DNA from: Spongilla lacustris
Taxonomy: Eukaryota > Porifera > Demospongiae > Spongillida > Spongillidae
Length of the DNA: 64,000 bases
Assembly: GCA_949361645.1 (NCBI GenBank)
Contig: OX442436.1
Span: 2,976,032-3,040,031, forward strand
Direction of reading: 5' to 3'
The translations under genes and the position numbers were made by a program. The notes below the pieces were generated by a model. The model worked only from the letters and a program-made list of their open reading frames with translations. It was not told the origin of the DNA and did no database searches. Positions 1 to 13,100 of the stretch are shown one piece after another (the first letter of the stretch is position 1; each line of letters opens with the position of its first letter).

Positions 1-2960
1 GTAACCAGGCTGGTGCATCAGCCAGGCTCACATGGAACCACTTAACACCAGTTCCCTGAAATTCGAATACTTATTTTTGTTGGAACACCACCAATTGTGT
101 GGAAAAGCGTATGTATAGACAATTGAACTATCACTTAGACATTGGTGTTGTCGTCTGCCTTAAACCTATCTTGGACACTTCTCTGTATGCTTTTGAAGTG
201 ATGCAATTAATGGTTTTTAGGCCACGAAACATTGCGAAGGACACATGTTTTCCTAGGCAATCAAGAGCCACTATTGATATACTTTTAAGTGTTGTTTGGA
301 ACAATTAGAAGGCCACAATGGATTCCGTGTTGACAGATAGTCTTGTTCTTGTACAAAACGCACATACAATTGTTTACCTCGTTCAAGGACTTGCATAGAT
401 AATTGTTGTAGATGATATTTGTCTGCATACGAGATAATAACGTTATAAACAATGGTGAACACATAATACATTACAAATTGACACTTGATAATGAGATAAG
501 CATACATTGAAAGTGAATGATGAATAGGATTTCAATGTTCTATTGGATATCCTGCTTTCTGAGCAGGAAAGATCGATGGCCTCATTGAACATGTTTGCTG
601 GTCTGTGATAGGAGGACCTCGAGCCTCTGATGCACAGATCGCAGTAAGGAGAAACTCAACTTGCATCTTGGCCAAAATACAGTAGAGCTACGGTGCATTT
701 CATGATAGTTGTCCAAAGTAAGTTTTTTAAAACAATATATTCTATCTTTTAACAATAAAAAGACTAAATGAAAATCTGATTGCACAGAAGTATTTTCTTA
801 TTAGTTGACAAAGTGGACTAGTTAATTGGCTTTGATTGCTAAAATATGCTAATATTCAGTTACCCCTCTCCAAAAAAGATATTTACATCGATTTTTCCGT
901 GCCCAGTGAATGAATTGATACAAAACTCGCTATATAACTAGAGGTCAACGATGTATATTGCTTGGCCAAGTCGGTTATTAAACCTGGTAAAAAGGTTAGG
1001 CGTTATAGTGCTTGAGACGCTATCTTTTTCAGAATGTGGCTGGCATAAATGTCTGAGTGTAGTACAAGGCACTGGTTGTAAAAGGCAATAACTATATGGA
1101 CATGTTAACTGTTGTCTGAAGATCAACTGATAACAGCTTCCTGGGTTAATAATGGTGATAAACTTGGAGCAGTGCCTGTAACCCCTAATTGGTGTTTCAA
1201 GAATATCCAGAGTGAGCACTTACTCTTATAATTTGGTAACAGCTCTGAATAGTGGTGCATGCCTGAATACAATAAGAGGAGATAACATCTTGAGGTTATA
1301 AGGAATGACGCAAAAAAAAGCATGATGGGTAAAGATTTAGACTGCAGGACAGCTTTGATAAGTCGATATGTTTAAAATAAAATCCTGCCAAAAGTAAGAT
1401 CAACCAAATTATAACACATGACAAGATCATAAAAAAGTCTTCTAACATGGCTAAGGATGATACACCCAGGCTAGCAAGGTGCCTACTATAATATGTGGCT
1501 AAGAATCATTGAACTCACATATGTCCAAAAGTAGCTTTGTGAAGGCAGAGGTTCCGAACTTGATTATTAGAAGGTCGCACATACATTTTATAGACATACA
1601 AGGAGAGCCACATCAACATTTTTACAACACTGGTTTAATTGAGAAAGAAATTTCATAATTATTATTATTGCTAAACATTATAAAATTATAGAGAAGATTC
1701 AAACCCGGTAGAAGTTAGGGTTTTCTGATAGTATAAAAAATGACTGTGTATCATATAGTAATGAGGCACTGAATTTGTAACTAGACATCATTCATTTTCA
1801 GCCATATTGTTATAAAAATAAGGTTGAGGGAACAAGCTATACTTTGAAGACCCAAAGTTACAGGATGGAATTGCAGTGAATCAACAGTAAACAAAATGCA
1901 TATGTATAATGTTGATTTGCAACCCCTGTAGTTTATCAATACACTGTAAAAACCATGTATTCAACTGGCTAATAGGCAGCAACATAATTCTGAATTTGGA
2001 GGGATTTCCATACCTCTGCACCAAGTTAGAGTGGGAGTGGGGTGGTTTGGTCTATATCTACACCTCCCTCTGGCTTTTAAAGTTCTTAGGAAGGTTAGGC
2101 TTTTGTTTCCAAACACAAGGTCAGCTTTGGGGATAATCAAATTGGTTAATGCAGGGTTGGCCTATTGGCAAAGGCACTTAATCTTCTTATGTTGGTAGCT
2201 CGATTGGGTTTTCAGCAGTGTCATCCAGACTTAGGTTAGCCTTAGGGATCAGTTGTGGCACTCCTCAACGATGCTTTCCTTGTATAGGATTGGCTGTTAT
2301 TATCAACATAGGGTCTTACAGCTTAGCTTTAGGGATCAAGGTTTGGTCTTGGAAGCATTTCCATTAGGCTTTTCTTTTTGTTCCTACAGTGGTGCCATTT
2401 GGACATTTAATAGTCAAATTTAGGTTGGGTTTGTAGTCATCTTTGGGTTTTGTTCAGCAAAACGAAACTTGCTCTAGAGTTTGTTCCCAAGGGCATTTTT
2501 GTTTGTGTTGAGAAATTCATTTGGACCAAATCTTGGCTCACATCATTTAATTTCTCTACGCTAGCACGGAGGTCGTGTTCCCAGAACTCTTCTACACAAG
2601 TATCCGCACGAAACCAGATCTTGCATGGAAGTGAAGTAGGTATTTACATTCATTGGGTACCAACTCAAGTCTATCAGCTGTGAGGAGGAACTTCAATACT
2701 GCATACAAAAAATGGCAGAGAAATTGAAAATTCAATTTTCAAGCTGGTTTCTTTTGAGGTGGTCACAGCCACTAAGGACTCCAGTGGAAGCAAGCACTCA
2801 TGATTGTCCCAGCAATGAATCAACTTTAGAGTGTGAAGATACACATGCAAATGCTTGTTTTTTTTAAATTAAGATGTGTTATCCTTGTCAAATGACAGGA
2901 TATGACATAACAAAATCATCAAAAATTCAAATTCATCACAAAATATTCAGTAGTCATCAG
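1..2960. other. No confident gene (flank downstream of TECR)
   Basis: I see no recognisable gene here. Open frames are short and lack family resemblance. One reading on the minus strand, about 2445-2618, is open for roughly 55 codons after a pyrimidine-rich stretch ending in AG. It has a protein-like composition but no family I recognise, and could be chance. The rest is AT-rich noncoding sequence. Confidence 0.5.
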
Positions 2961-4137
2961 TTACAAAATAAATGGTACTATAGCCTTGCGCCCCTTAGGA
3001 TACTTCGGGAATTCCTTTTTGTAATTTCTGTGTTTACCAAGGGCCCATACCGCCATCTGGTAGAATCCAGCAATTGTAAACAGAAGACCTGAGGTGTGTA
3101 TGAAGACAAGACATTATTACTGCGGCAGATTGGCATAAATAAATAATTGTAGTTGCTGGCAACTACATGTATGTAAGTTTTAATCGTTATAGATATTAAA
3201 CATTAACATTTGCATTGTAGTAGGTTTCGTAGGCATGAATTGACATGACATTACAGCATGGCAATGATGAATTTATGCAATACTCAGACATAATAGAAAT
3301 AATTTTGCAAGTCATCATCATCATGATTGCAACAATATCATGTTTGCTTACTTTTTGCTCAATTGGTGTCTACAAATTCTACTTGAGGTTAATTTTGTTA
3401 GCAATATAACTACACGCACACAACTTTTGCATTATCTTAATGTCTATTGTCCTGGATGTCCACCCGGGGGTACAATTGGACACCCAAGTGGACAGCAAAA
3501 AAGGTTTTTGCCATTCGGTCACGGAAGGGCCTAGTGGCATTTAACGGTACTGGCTTATAGTACAAGTCTTTTCAGGATTGGGCTGAGATAAGCAAGGCTT
3601 AAATCCTTTCGGTACTCATAAAAACCTATCCATTACTTTCCGTGTGGATCAGTCGGAGCGTAATGGATAGGTCCGCTAGCACGGGTCATTTTACGAGTAC
3701 CGAAAGGATTTAAGCCTTACTTATCTCGGCCCGATCCTGAAAAGACTTGTTCTGTAAGCCAGTACCGTTAAATGCAGCCAGGTCCCTTCCGTGACCAAAC
3801 GGCAAAAACTTTTTTTGCTGTCCACTACCCCTGGGTGGGCATTCAGGACAACAGACATTTTAAAAGCATATTTCTGAACACATTTGCCTTAAATGGGGAA
3901 AGTCTTATGGAGAAGTGATGGGATGGCTGTTCAAGGTTCCCGTGTAAAATAGGACTTCCAAGAATAGAAGAATAAGTTTATCATTTATATGTGTGTAAGT
4001 GTGTGCTGAGTTCTCTCTCGTCAAAACTTATCACCTACCTATTTTTGTTTTTGCCTTATGTAATGTATTCCCTGTTTATTATAAATGTTTCACCACACAC
4101 ACAACTTTTGCATTGCTACCACTCAACCCTTAAGTAT

Positions 4138-4174
<37 letters not shown>

Positions 4175-7100
4175 ATAACAACTCTTGTACATGTATATAC
4201 CATGTATATTCCTATGCTATTCCACCCCTCTTCCCAAGAGATACTGACAACCTATATGAAGCATTAAACATAGCCTTATCAAAGTTAAAACCACTACTAT
4301 CACCTCAACTGCATGAAAAGGAAACACCTACAGTGATTGGACTGTTCTAATGGGAGGAATCATTCTAATAGTGAGTGAGTTGGAATATTAATTCAAATGG
4401 TGGTACCAGTCCCTCATGTACTTACCACTCTGAGAACAGTTTCTGGCCACAATGTCACACAATGTAACTTAATTACTATTGTCCTGGATGTGCCATGGAA
4501 CACATCTTTTTTTTTGTGTTCTGCCATTTCAAGCTTTCTAGCAACGTTTGATGGTTTTACCATGCTGCATAAGTTCTTATCTGTTTGGGCCAAAACTTTG
4601 AGGGCCTAACACTTTTCACTGTTCATATAGCACAAGCTCAAGTCAAGCTACAAGTATAGTAAATTCACATATATAAATTTAAACTGGCACATAAATTGTG
4701 GTTGTTTGTAAGGCATGAAAAAGAGGCTCTCGCCTTAACAAACACAACTCTTCAGTAATGTACTGTGCGGCTCAACTGTGAAAAGCTGCTATAAAAACAG
4801 TGAAAGAAGTTAGGGTTTTAAAGACATTAAGCAAGAGGATGCATGTACATGTGCTTTCAATAACATTACAATTTAATCATGGCATATATGTAATCAACTG
4901 AAGTATGGAGGATATTTGTATATACATGTACGTACCCCTTCCATTATACTCCATTACATTGTTCATAAACTTGACATGCATGCATGCAGTAAAAATCTAT
5001 GTAGAAATTATGTTCACAAAGTTTGACAAAAGTTACCTGGTAATGTCTGGGTCATCAGTGAAAATCCCAGCCAAGCACCAACCTGAATGTGAAAATGCAT
5101 GCCATTAAGAATATTGAATGGTCAGCAACACTAACCTCATAAGTGTAGTTAGGACAACTGACAAGTGCAAAAAGATCAGTCATAGGGTTGCCTGTTGGAA
5201 CAGGGATGTTCCTTTCCTTTGTGCCTGCGGAGAACATTAAATTCAATGACAAGTCTCCAGTACACAACATGTATGTGACTTCTCATTGTTTACAGTTAAT
5301 CTTCATTGTACCTGAGGTATACAAATACCAAGTAGTGTAAAGGTTCTACCAAGAAAATTATTATACATATAATACGAAAAACATTTACTTGTGAGATGGC
5401 TCATACCGGTACATAAGCTGGTTGTCCAGGAAATGCTAACTATAGGATGTTTCTATTCGGCTTCGTTGTAAACATACAAAAGAGCATTTTTTACTGCAAA
5501 ACTTAACAATGGTATTTGAGGGGTTAGTGCTTCGGTTTCCCAAAAAAATGAGGTACTTGCAAGTATAGTCCAAACTGGTTGGTTGTTCATAATGCTCTCC
5601 CCATATCAGGGGGGGGGGGGGGGGGGTTGCTGTTGAGTTATTGCTATCAAGTGCATAGGGAACTGCCTGCATGCCAAAACTATGATGCTGGTTATAAATG
5701 GTGGGTCACTGGGTAGAAGCCAAATGGTGCCTGCCTGTGGAAGTTATAGAATATTCAGTGGTACAATTCTGCTGTGCATGCCCGCCCATCAATGACTGAA
5801 TGATGCACTCTTCCCCATATGTGATGTCTGGAATCAGACCACTACGCCATATGTTAGAAAGCTGTAGATCCTTGGGTTCTGGAAGGAAAGGCTAGTTTAT
5901 GTATGCTTAACTCCACAACTTCTATGTTTCCTGCTAAAACATGCACGTTTCAAGGCATTGTAACTTTCTAAAGATGTGCCAAATACATTTCAAACTTTAT
6001 GCATACATGAAAAGTCAGTTAGGATGATGCATACATATTGTATGAGGTTGAATCAAAGCATTGTTGTGTCATATATATTCATAACAGTGCATGTACGCAT
6101 GAAGTTTGAAATGGATTTGGCACATCTTTAGAAGGTTAAAATGCCTTGAAACCACAGAATTATACCCCCATGGCAGATCAAGACTGAGAGGTCACTTGGT
6201 CTACTTTCAAATACACATGTACAGACATAAACCATGCATAGATATAACCATGAACCATGCATACCTTTATTAATGGAATTGATACATGCTTTTGGAAATG
6301 TGTTGCATATATCTTGAAAAGCAAGCACCTATAATAAGAATAGTTGCTTCTATTTTCCTGAGTCTCTACCCATTGCAGAAATAGATTGCGGAGGGCCATT
6401 AACAACATGTACCTTAAAAAAATCAGCAGATGATTCATTGTAAAATGATTGTTTGCTCCATACATTCATATGTTGAACATATCACCATCACACAGAACCT
6501 TTAGATACAAAATCATTTCAACCAATCATGATTATTAATTACAATTCCACATACGTCTCAATGGTACTAATGAAATGTGTACACAATGTTATGACCTACC
6601 TGGAGGCCTCAGGTCTTTCAGTGCTATATGAATTGAGAAGTTGCCTAATTCACACATCTGCGTATATGTAAAGAACAAATTCAAGTATTAAATTCTTACT
6701 GCATAGACAACAGACCTGCCTAAGCACTCAAGGTACATGTACAGCAGGTACGCCTTAGCACACCTAAATTTATCTTGTCATCCTGAAGTTTACTCCTTTA
6801 ATAATAACCCACTTGCTGGTAGCCATTTTCTTACCAATCACTTCATAAAACCCTATTACTCCTATTAAGCACACTTAAAACTGGTAGTAAGCCACACATT
6901 TCTAACATTACCCTTTTTTAATGTGTGTCCTGAAGTATAATAATAAACTTCCAATGATTTTCCAGGACAAATGGAAGAGCAGTGCTTGCATTGAAATGCA
7001 TGGCTACTTATAAATATAAATATAACATACCAGGAATGTGGCCAGGCCCACAAGTATCTGCACATAGCCATAGGCTAAAAAAGAAGAAAATATACCAAAC

Positions 7101-10100
7101 AGTAAATGTTTGTTGTAAAATAAACAATGTTAGTGTAATGATTCCCTAGTTCACTGCATTTGATATTAGAACACACAGAGGTCTTCGAAGAGGCAAAATG
7201 GTGACAACTTTTGTTGAGCAATGTACGGGGTAGCCATAATAACTAATAGCAGCCAATCAGTCAGGTGAAGCGGTCTAAATTACATGTAAGTGCAAGAGTG
7301 CAAATGCAGACCCAAACGAGTGAGATAAAATCCAACAACGAAATTAACAATCTTTACAGTCAGGATTGCCATCTATAAGTAAGTATGACCGGACACTATA
7401 TATTTAAGGCACACCTGTTCATGTACATGTAATTTGGTATGTCCATTTGAAAATACTTAATACCCATCCAATCTGCACCACTGCAATAGTGACACACACC
7501 TCAAAGTCCCAGCACCACTTACATGGAGGAGTATATAGAGGGTGGTTAGTAAAGTAGGACACGAATGCTGCGAAACCCCTGCAGAAAGGAGTATGCACCA
7601 GTACAGAGTAGAATATCAGTACAGAGTAACACTGGTATCTGACTCAATGCACACCACAAGCCAATTAGCATGCCTGCACACATGTATGCAGAGACTGTAC
7701 AGCCAAAAAACTTACCAGTAGTATCCACAATTCTGTTAAGAGAAGAGAAGAAAACATTATACATGCTATTGAGGTAATCCATACAGTGAGAATCTCAGAG
7801 GAACTACCCACAAATAGAAAGATTATAGGCCTGCAACTTCAAAAGTAAATGTACACAATGGAGACAATTTGCATGTACGTACATCAAGGACATGTATTGC
7901 TCATGATTCATTTTCATTTTGCAAAAAGCCCACAAGAGTACCGGTACATGCAAGATCATTTCAGCAGTCTTGAGACATTTAGTATTTGAAACGCATCTAC
8001 ATGTATATAAGCTTTATTTTTTGGGGACACATGATTTATCTACTTTTACTGATAACAATCATTCCATCTATAGTTACAGAATTTTTGCTGCCTAGTATTT
8101 AATGGCACAATTTCAACATGGAATGCATTTTTCTAAAGTGTGCCATTTACAGAGTATGTTATATATGGGATCCTTTAATACATGTATATAACAGACAAAA
8201 ACAAATGGTATCAGAAGATATAGTACGAACTACAAATCTGCCAAACATTTAAATTAAGCAACAAGCCAACCTTGAACAAATTCATGATTGGCATTGTGCT
8301 ATGTGAGAACCGATGCACAAAAATTGTCTCCAGCAGCCTTTTTACGTAGTGCAAAGTCCAGCAACCAGCAGCAATACTGAAAGGAAGGAAAGCAATAAAA
8401 TAATGCATGCAATGTGTCATCAGCAAAATTAAATGAATATATATATCAGTGGAATGAGCTTAGGCTTCGATTCTCTGCTGTTCTTTACCAGTTGATCGCA
8501 CAAGGACTGAGTTAATTACAGCACTTTATTACAAGCAACTATGAAAAGTAATTATGACACAATGCTTTCCAAATAATGCACATGATGATTCCTCTTCTAA
8601 ACCACTCCACTACAATCAGTAATGCTAGAACCAGGGGCCAGGAAGCATACTGATACACCGATTGGGGGGTTGGGATATAATAATGTCACTGCAAATACCC
8701 GTATGGCACTTTGCATCATACATACAGTTGCTATTTGTTAAAAGGTTATTTATGCCACAAAAGACGATAAGTGATCGCTTCTTGCAAATGCTCGCTGTAA
8801 ATCTGCTACAGCAGTAAAAGAGCAATCAATCATTATGCATAGTGCCCCTCCCTGCCCCCAATCATTATGCATCGTGCCCCTCCCTGCCCCCAACTTCCAA
8901 CACCTCACAGCACCCCTGCTAATTTGGTCATCAAAATGGTTATGTTCATTGTGCTCCTGTCCTGCAAGCCCTTGACAAGGGGCAAAATATCTGGGTGCAC
9001 TGATCACATCTGCACTAAAATTTCAGTAAGCAGGTAAGATGATCACCACCAATAGGCAGTCTAAACCGACCAATAAGTGCAGGTCTTCTGATCGGAAAAT
9101 TGGATACATGCAGTGTACATGTGATTACACGTTACAATGTTTATTTCCAAAACTGTACCAATTTTTTTGCGACTACAATGCAATGCTTCCAGAGTAAAAT
9201 GACAGCCTGCCAAACATGTGTAGTGTTGAAGATTTGTATGAATTTAATCTTAATTGAAGGCTGGAGTTTTGGGATACTACATGTACTCAATACAGAAAGT
9301 ACTGTTCAATCCCATACTAAATAGTGCCGAGTGGTCCGACTTGCAAAGTCACACACACACACACTGTATGCATATGATTACTCAAAAGAGCAATGCACAT
9401 GGTGACCCAAAGATAAATATGAGTATTGTAACATCCAGATTGTTCTTTGCACACTATTCTACAGCGGAAATAAAGTGAAATGCAAATAATAACGGTTGGT
9501 TGTGGTGTAGTAAGAATAAGGATGATATCAACACTAGTGACACAAGTGCCTAGTAGTGTAGTGCTAGTTGTTATGTAAATGCTGTCTTGTGTACTAACCC
9601 ATTATTTGAAAAATATGTATTCATACACATAATATTTAGTGAGATACTAAAAATGAGGGATCTACGTTATTTAGATTCATAAGAGTGCCCTGCATCCATG
9701 GGCTATAGCATCCCAAGGGTAACGAGGGTGCTGCTAAGGGCCCGAGGGTAACGAGGGTGCTGCTAAGGGCCCGAGGGTAACGAGGGTGCTGCTAAGGGCC
9801 GGAGGTTACCAAGGGTGCTGCTAAGGGCCTGAGGGTAACGAGGGTGCTGCTAAGGGCCCAAGGGACTCTAGATCACGTGGATCAGGATGGTTTGTGTCTA
9901 ACTGATTCAGACTACAGCAACTTGTATGTACATGTACATGTCCCATAAACATATGGCAAGCACTCAAAGCGCAAACAGTGACGTACCTGCCCTATGGTAC
10001 TTAAGAGTACCTAATGAGGTCACTACGTAAAATAAGAATAAGATACCTGCAATTGATCAACCAGATTGCAAGATTTCATTATGCTATAGACTAATTCCAG

Positions 10101-13100
10101 TTGTATACAAAAATGTGCATGTGACTGTGCAGTGGTTTGCTGGTATTTAATCTGAGGCAGAACTTTACAACCCTGTAGATGGGACACACTGTACGAGTAA
10201 CATCTATAAAACCATTTCATCCACATTATAGCACGACTGAAACACACTTAGGGCATGAAGTTAACAGTCACATACTGGACAACTGGAGCAATAGGTGCAG
10301 TGGCCCCCACCCCATAGATGAAGGTGGGTCGCAAGTAGAACAGCAGATACACAAACAGAGGGCCAGCATACTCAGAAAGGAAAACCTGCACAAAAAGCAA
10401 AAACACAGAATCAAAAACAAAGCAATAGCATTTCCACACCCTACCAAACAAGAGTGCTTCAATTAAAGTGGTTTTTTGGGGGCATATTATACATGTACTA
10501 CTTTGGTTCTACGACATTTATTGACACAATATAACATAGTGGTAGCAAATATGCATATTCCGGAGGCACAATTGATCTTTGGTCTTCCATTTCAACACGC
10601 ATGCCATAAATAGACTACATGTGTGTGTAGAAGTGCTATTGATTTCTTCAGATCACTGATTTAAATATCATCAGTTATGGACATATGGCTGTGCAAAGCA
10701 TGTGCACACTTCCCAGTAAATTATAGCAAAAATAATCAGAACACCAAAATGGATTTGCAAAAAGAGAAATGGTTAAAATACAATTTTTATATAGTGAAAG
10801 CCAGAAGGGTGACTTTGTTGGACACTGCCCATACAATTTCATGTATCCAAATGTGTGTCCACAGTAGAATACAGGGGGTGTATACTAGAAAATCACTGCA
10901 CTAAATAGGAGAGATCTAACTACTTGTTTGCAAAGAGAAATGATGAAGAAATAAGTGTCTAGTTAAAGTGTAAACTCCAAAACCATTCCACGCAGGTACA
11001 TATAAACGAGATCATCTCCTTAATAACAATCAGGAGGCAGAGAATAAGTGACAGTAGCAGCAAGTGGTCCGTTACATGCAGTCATGATTACATTTTAACA
11101 AGCAACACTAGACTACATGCATGCTGTACTTACAGTTGTCCAGCCAATTTGTGGACCTAAACAAGTACATTTGAAAGAACAAAAATAATTGACCACAAAC
11201 TTCACCAACATGCCCAAACACAAATAACCTGGCAAGTCTATCACAAGATACACAAAAGATAGACCCATTGCTGTGATACAGATAATTTTTTAACAACTTA
11301 CTAGTGCAGGCATACTAAATAATCCATAGCAGAAAACATTGGTGTCCAAAACATGCCAGTGTCTTTTTCAGAAACTAACATACACCAATGATACATATAC
11401 ATGTATAGAAAGTATAAAAACAATGAGAAAATCCTATAGGAAACCGAAGGCATCAAGTTGGAATTAGTAACAAAGCAATACCATAGAATTGCATATTTCT
11501 TGCTAGAGGCAATGATACAAACTGCTCAGTGAAGTCAGAGATGACTAACAGGATCAATTAGATATTTTTAATTCATGGAATTCTTTCAAAGCATGATGAA
11601 ACTTCAATATGTCCGATTTCCAATACATTAGAAATCGGATTTTAATTATTAAACATTAAAGTAATATTCAATCATCCAGTATTCTGAAATATAGTACTTT
11701 GTCATTCATACTTCCATCAATATGCTATGCTGCATGCAAGTCATTGTCAGAAAAAAGACCACTTCCACAGCTAAAATAGGGGATAGGTTGTTAAATTTTA
11801 TTAAAACTAGCTGTTCTTGATATAATTGATACCATCAAAGTTGAAATAGAAGAAATTATCAGGGTGCAACAGGAAAATGAAATAAAATATTTCTTCGTGG
11901 AAATATAGTAAAGTGGTCTATCCTTAGTTAAGGACACTAAGCTTGCTTAAACAAGGACCACAAGCTAGAGATTAAATCAAATTAGGATGACAAACCATTT
12001 TCTGAAGTGTTTAAAAGCAAGAAAACTTACACCCTTCCCAATTACTGATAAAGAAGGAAAGAGTTAAGATGCTGCATGCACATGTACATGTATAATGCCA
12101 GATACCAACACATGCATCTGATTTTACATGAAAAACATGCACTAGAGCTTGAAATAGACATACAGGGGGGATAACTACTTATCAGTGACAACAGTGTGGT
12201 GAGATTGGGATCACTTAAAGGACCCCCCCCCCCCCCCAAAAAAAGATCATAAAGATATACAATGTCCACTCACCTAGGTCCTTGAAGTAAAGTGCTCCTC
12301 CATCTTCAAGCTTCAAAGCTTCCAGTGTGTCACTATCATTTAGTGCCTTGGACTCTGCAAACAATAATGCAAAGTGGCACATGTAGCTCTTTGAAAAAGC
12401 AGTACAAGCCATCTTTTTAAGATGCAAGTGTGGGGGTCATTGGAAATATTAAAGCACTTTAAATACATGTATACGTTAGGCAAACATGAAAAATGTAATT
12501 AGCTTTAATAAGATGAATCGAGTTGCTTTTAATTAATTTAAGACTTTTTAAGTGGTAGAATGGTAGGTTTAAATTTAATCCGTGTAATATTATATTCAAA
12601 TCAAACTTGAAAACACCACTATACCGGTACTTTGGAACTCAAATAACTAACTACTCAGTAACTTAATTGCAAAAAGGGTGGTTCTTACTTCATTTAATAA
12701 TGGGCTAATTAGAAATATCTATTAGAATTAACAGCTTGACTATTTATTAAAATAACTGACCTCAAACAAATTTGTTAATTACTCACTACTGAAGACAATA
12801 ACTTGAAATCGATCATGCTTCACTGCATATTATTTTAAATCTGTAACCTTAACCCTGAATAATAGAGGGTTTTTGGATATGTGACTTGTGAGGGTTTTGG
12901 TAAAACTACTAAACCACTTTCAATAATTCTTATTGTTCAATTATTAGCAGTGTAATGCATATCACTTCATCATATGGCCACTGCTTTTTCATCTAAGTGG
13001 GGAAAGGCCTACTCTTTGACATGTGCCTACATAAAATCATATGTATGGAGCCGGTTACATTCACGGCAATGTATGGGCTATGGGTTGAATTCATAAGCTT

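Noticed and set aside
10023..10247. Minus-strand frame tested as a missing TECR exon
   Set aside because: The exon ending at 10276 already joins 8376 in phase through CA+T, giving VVHIAAGCW, so no exon is missing.
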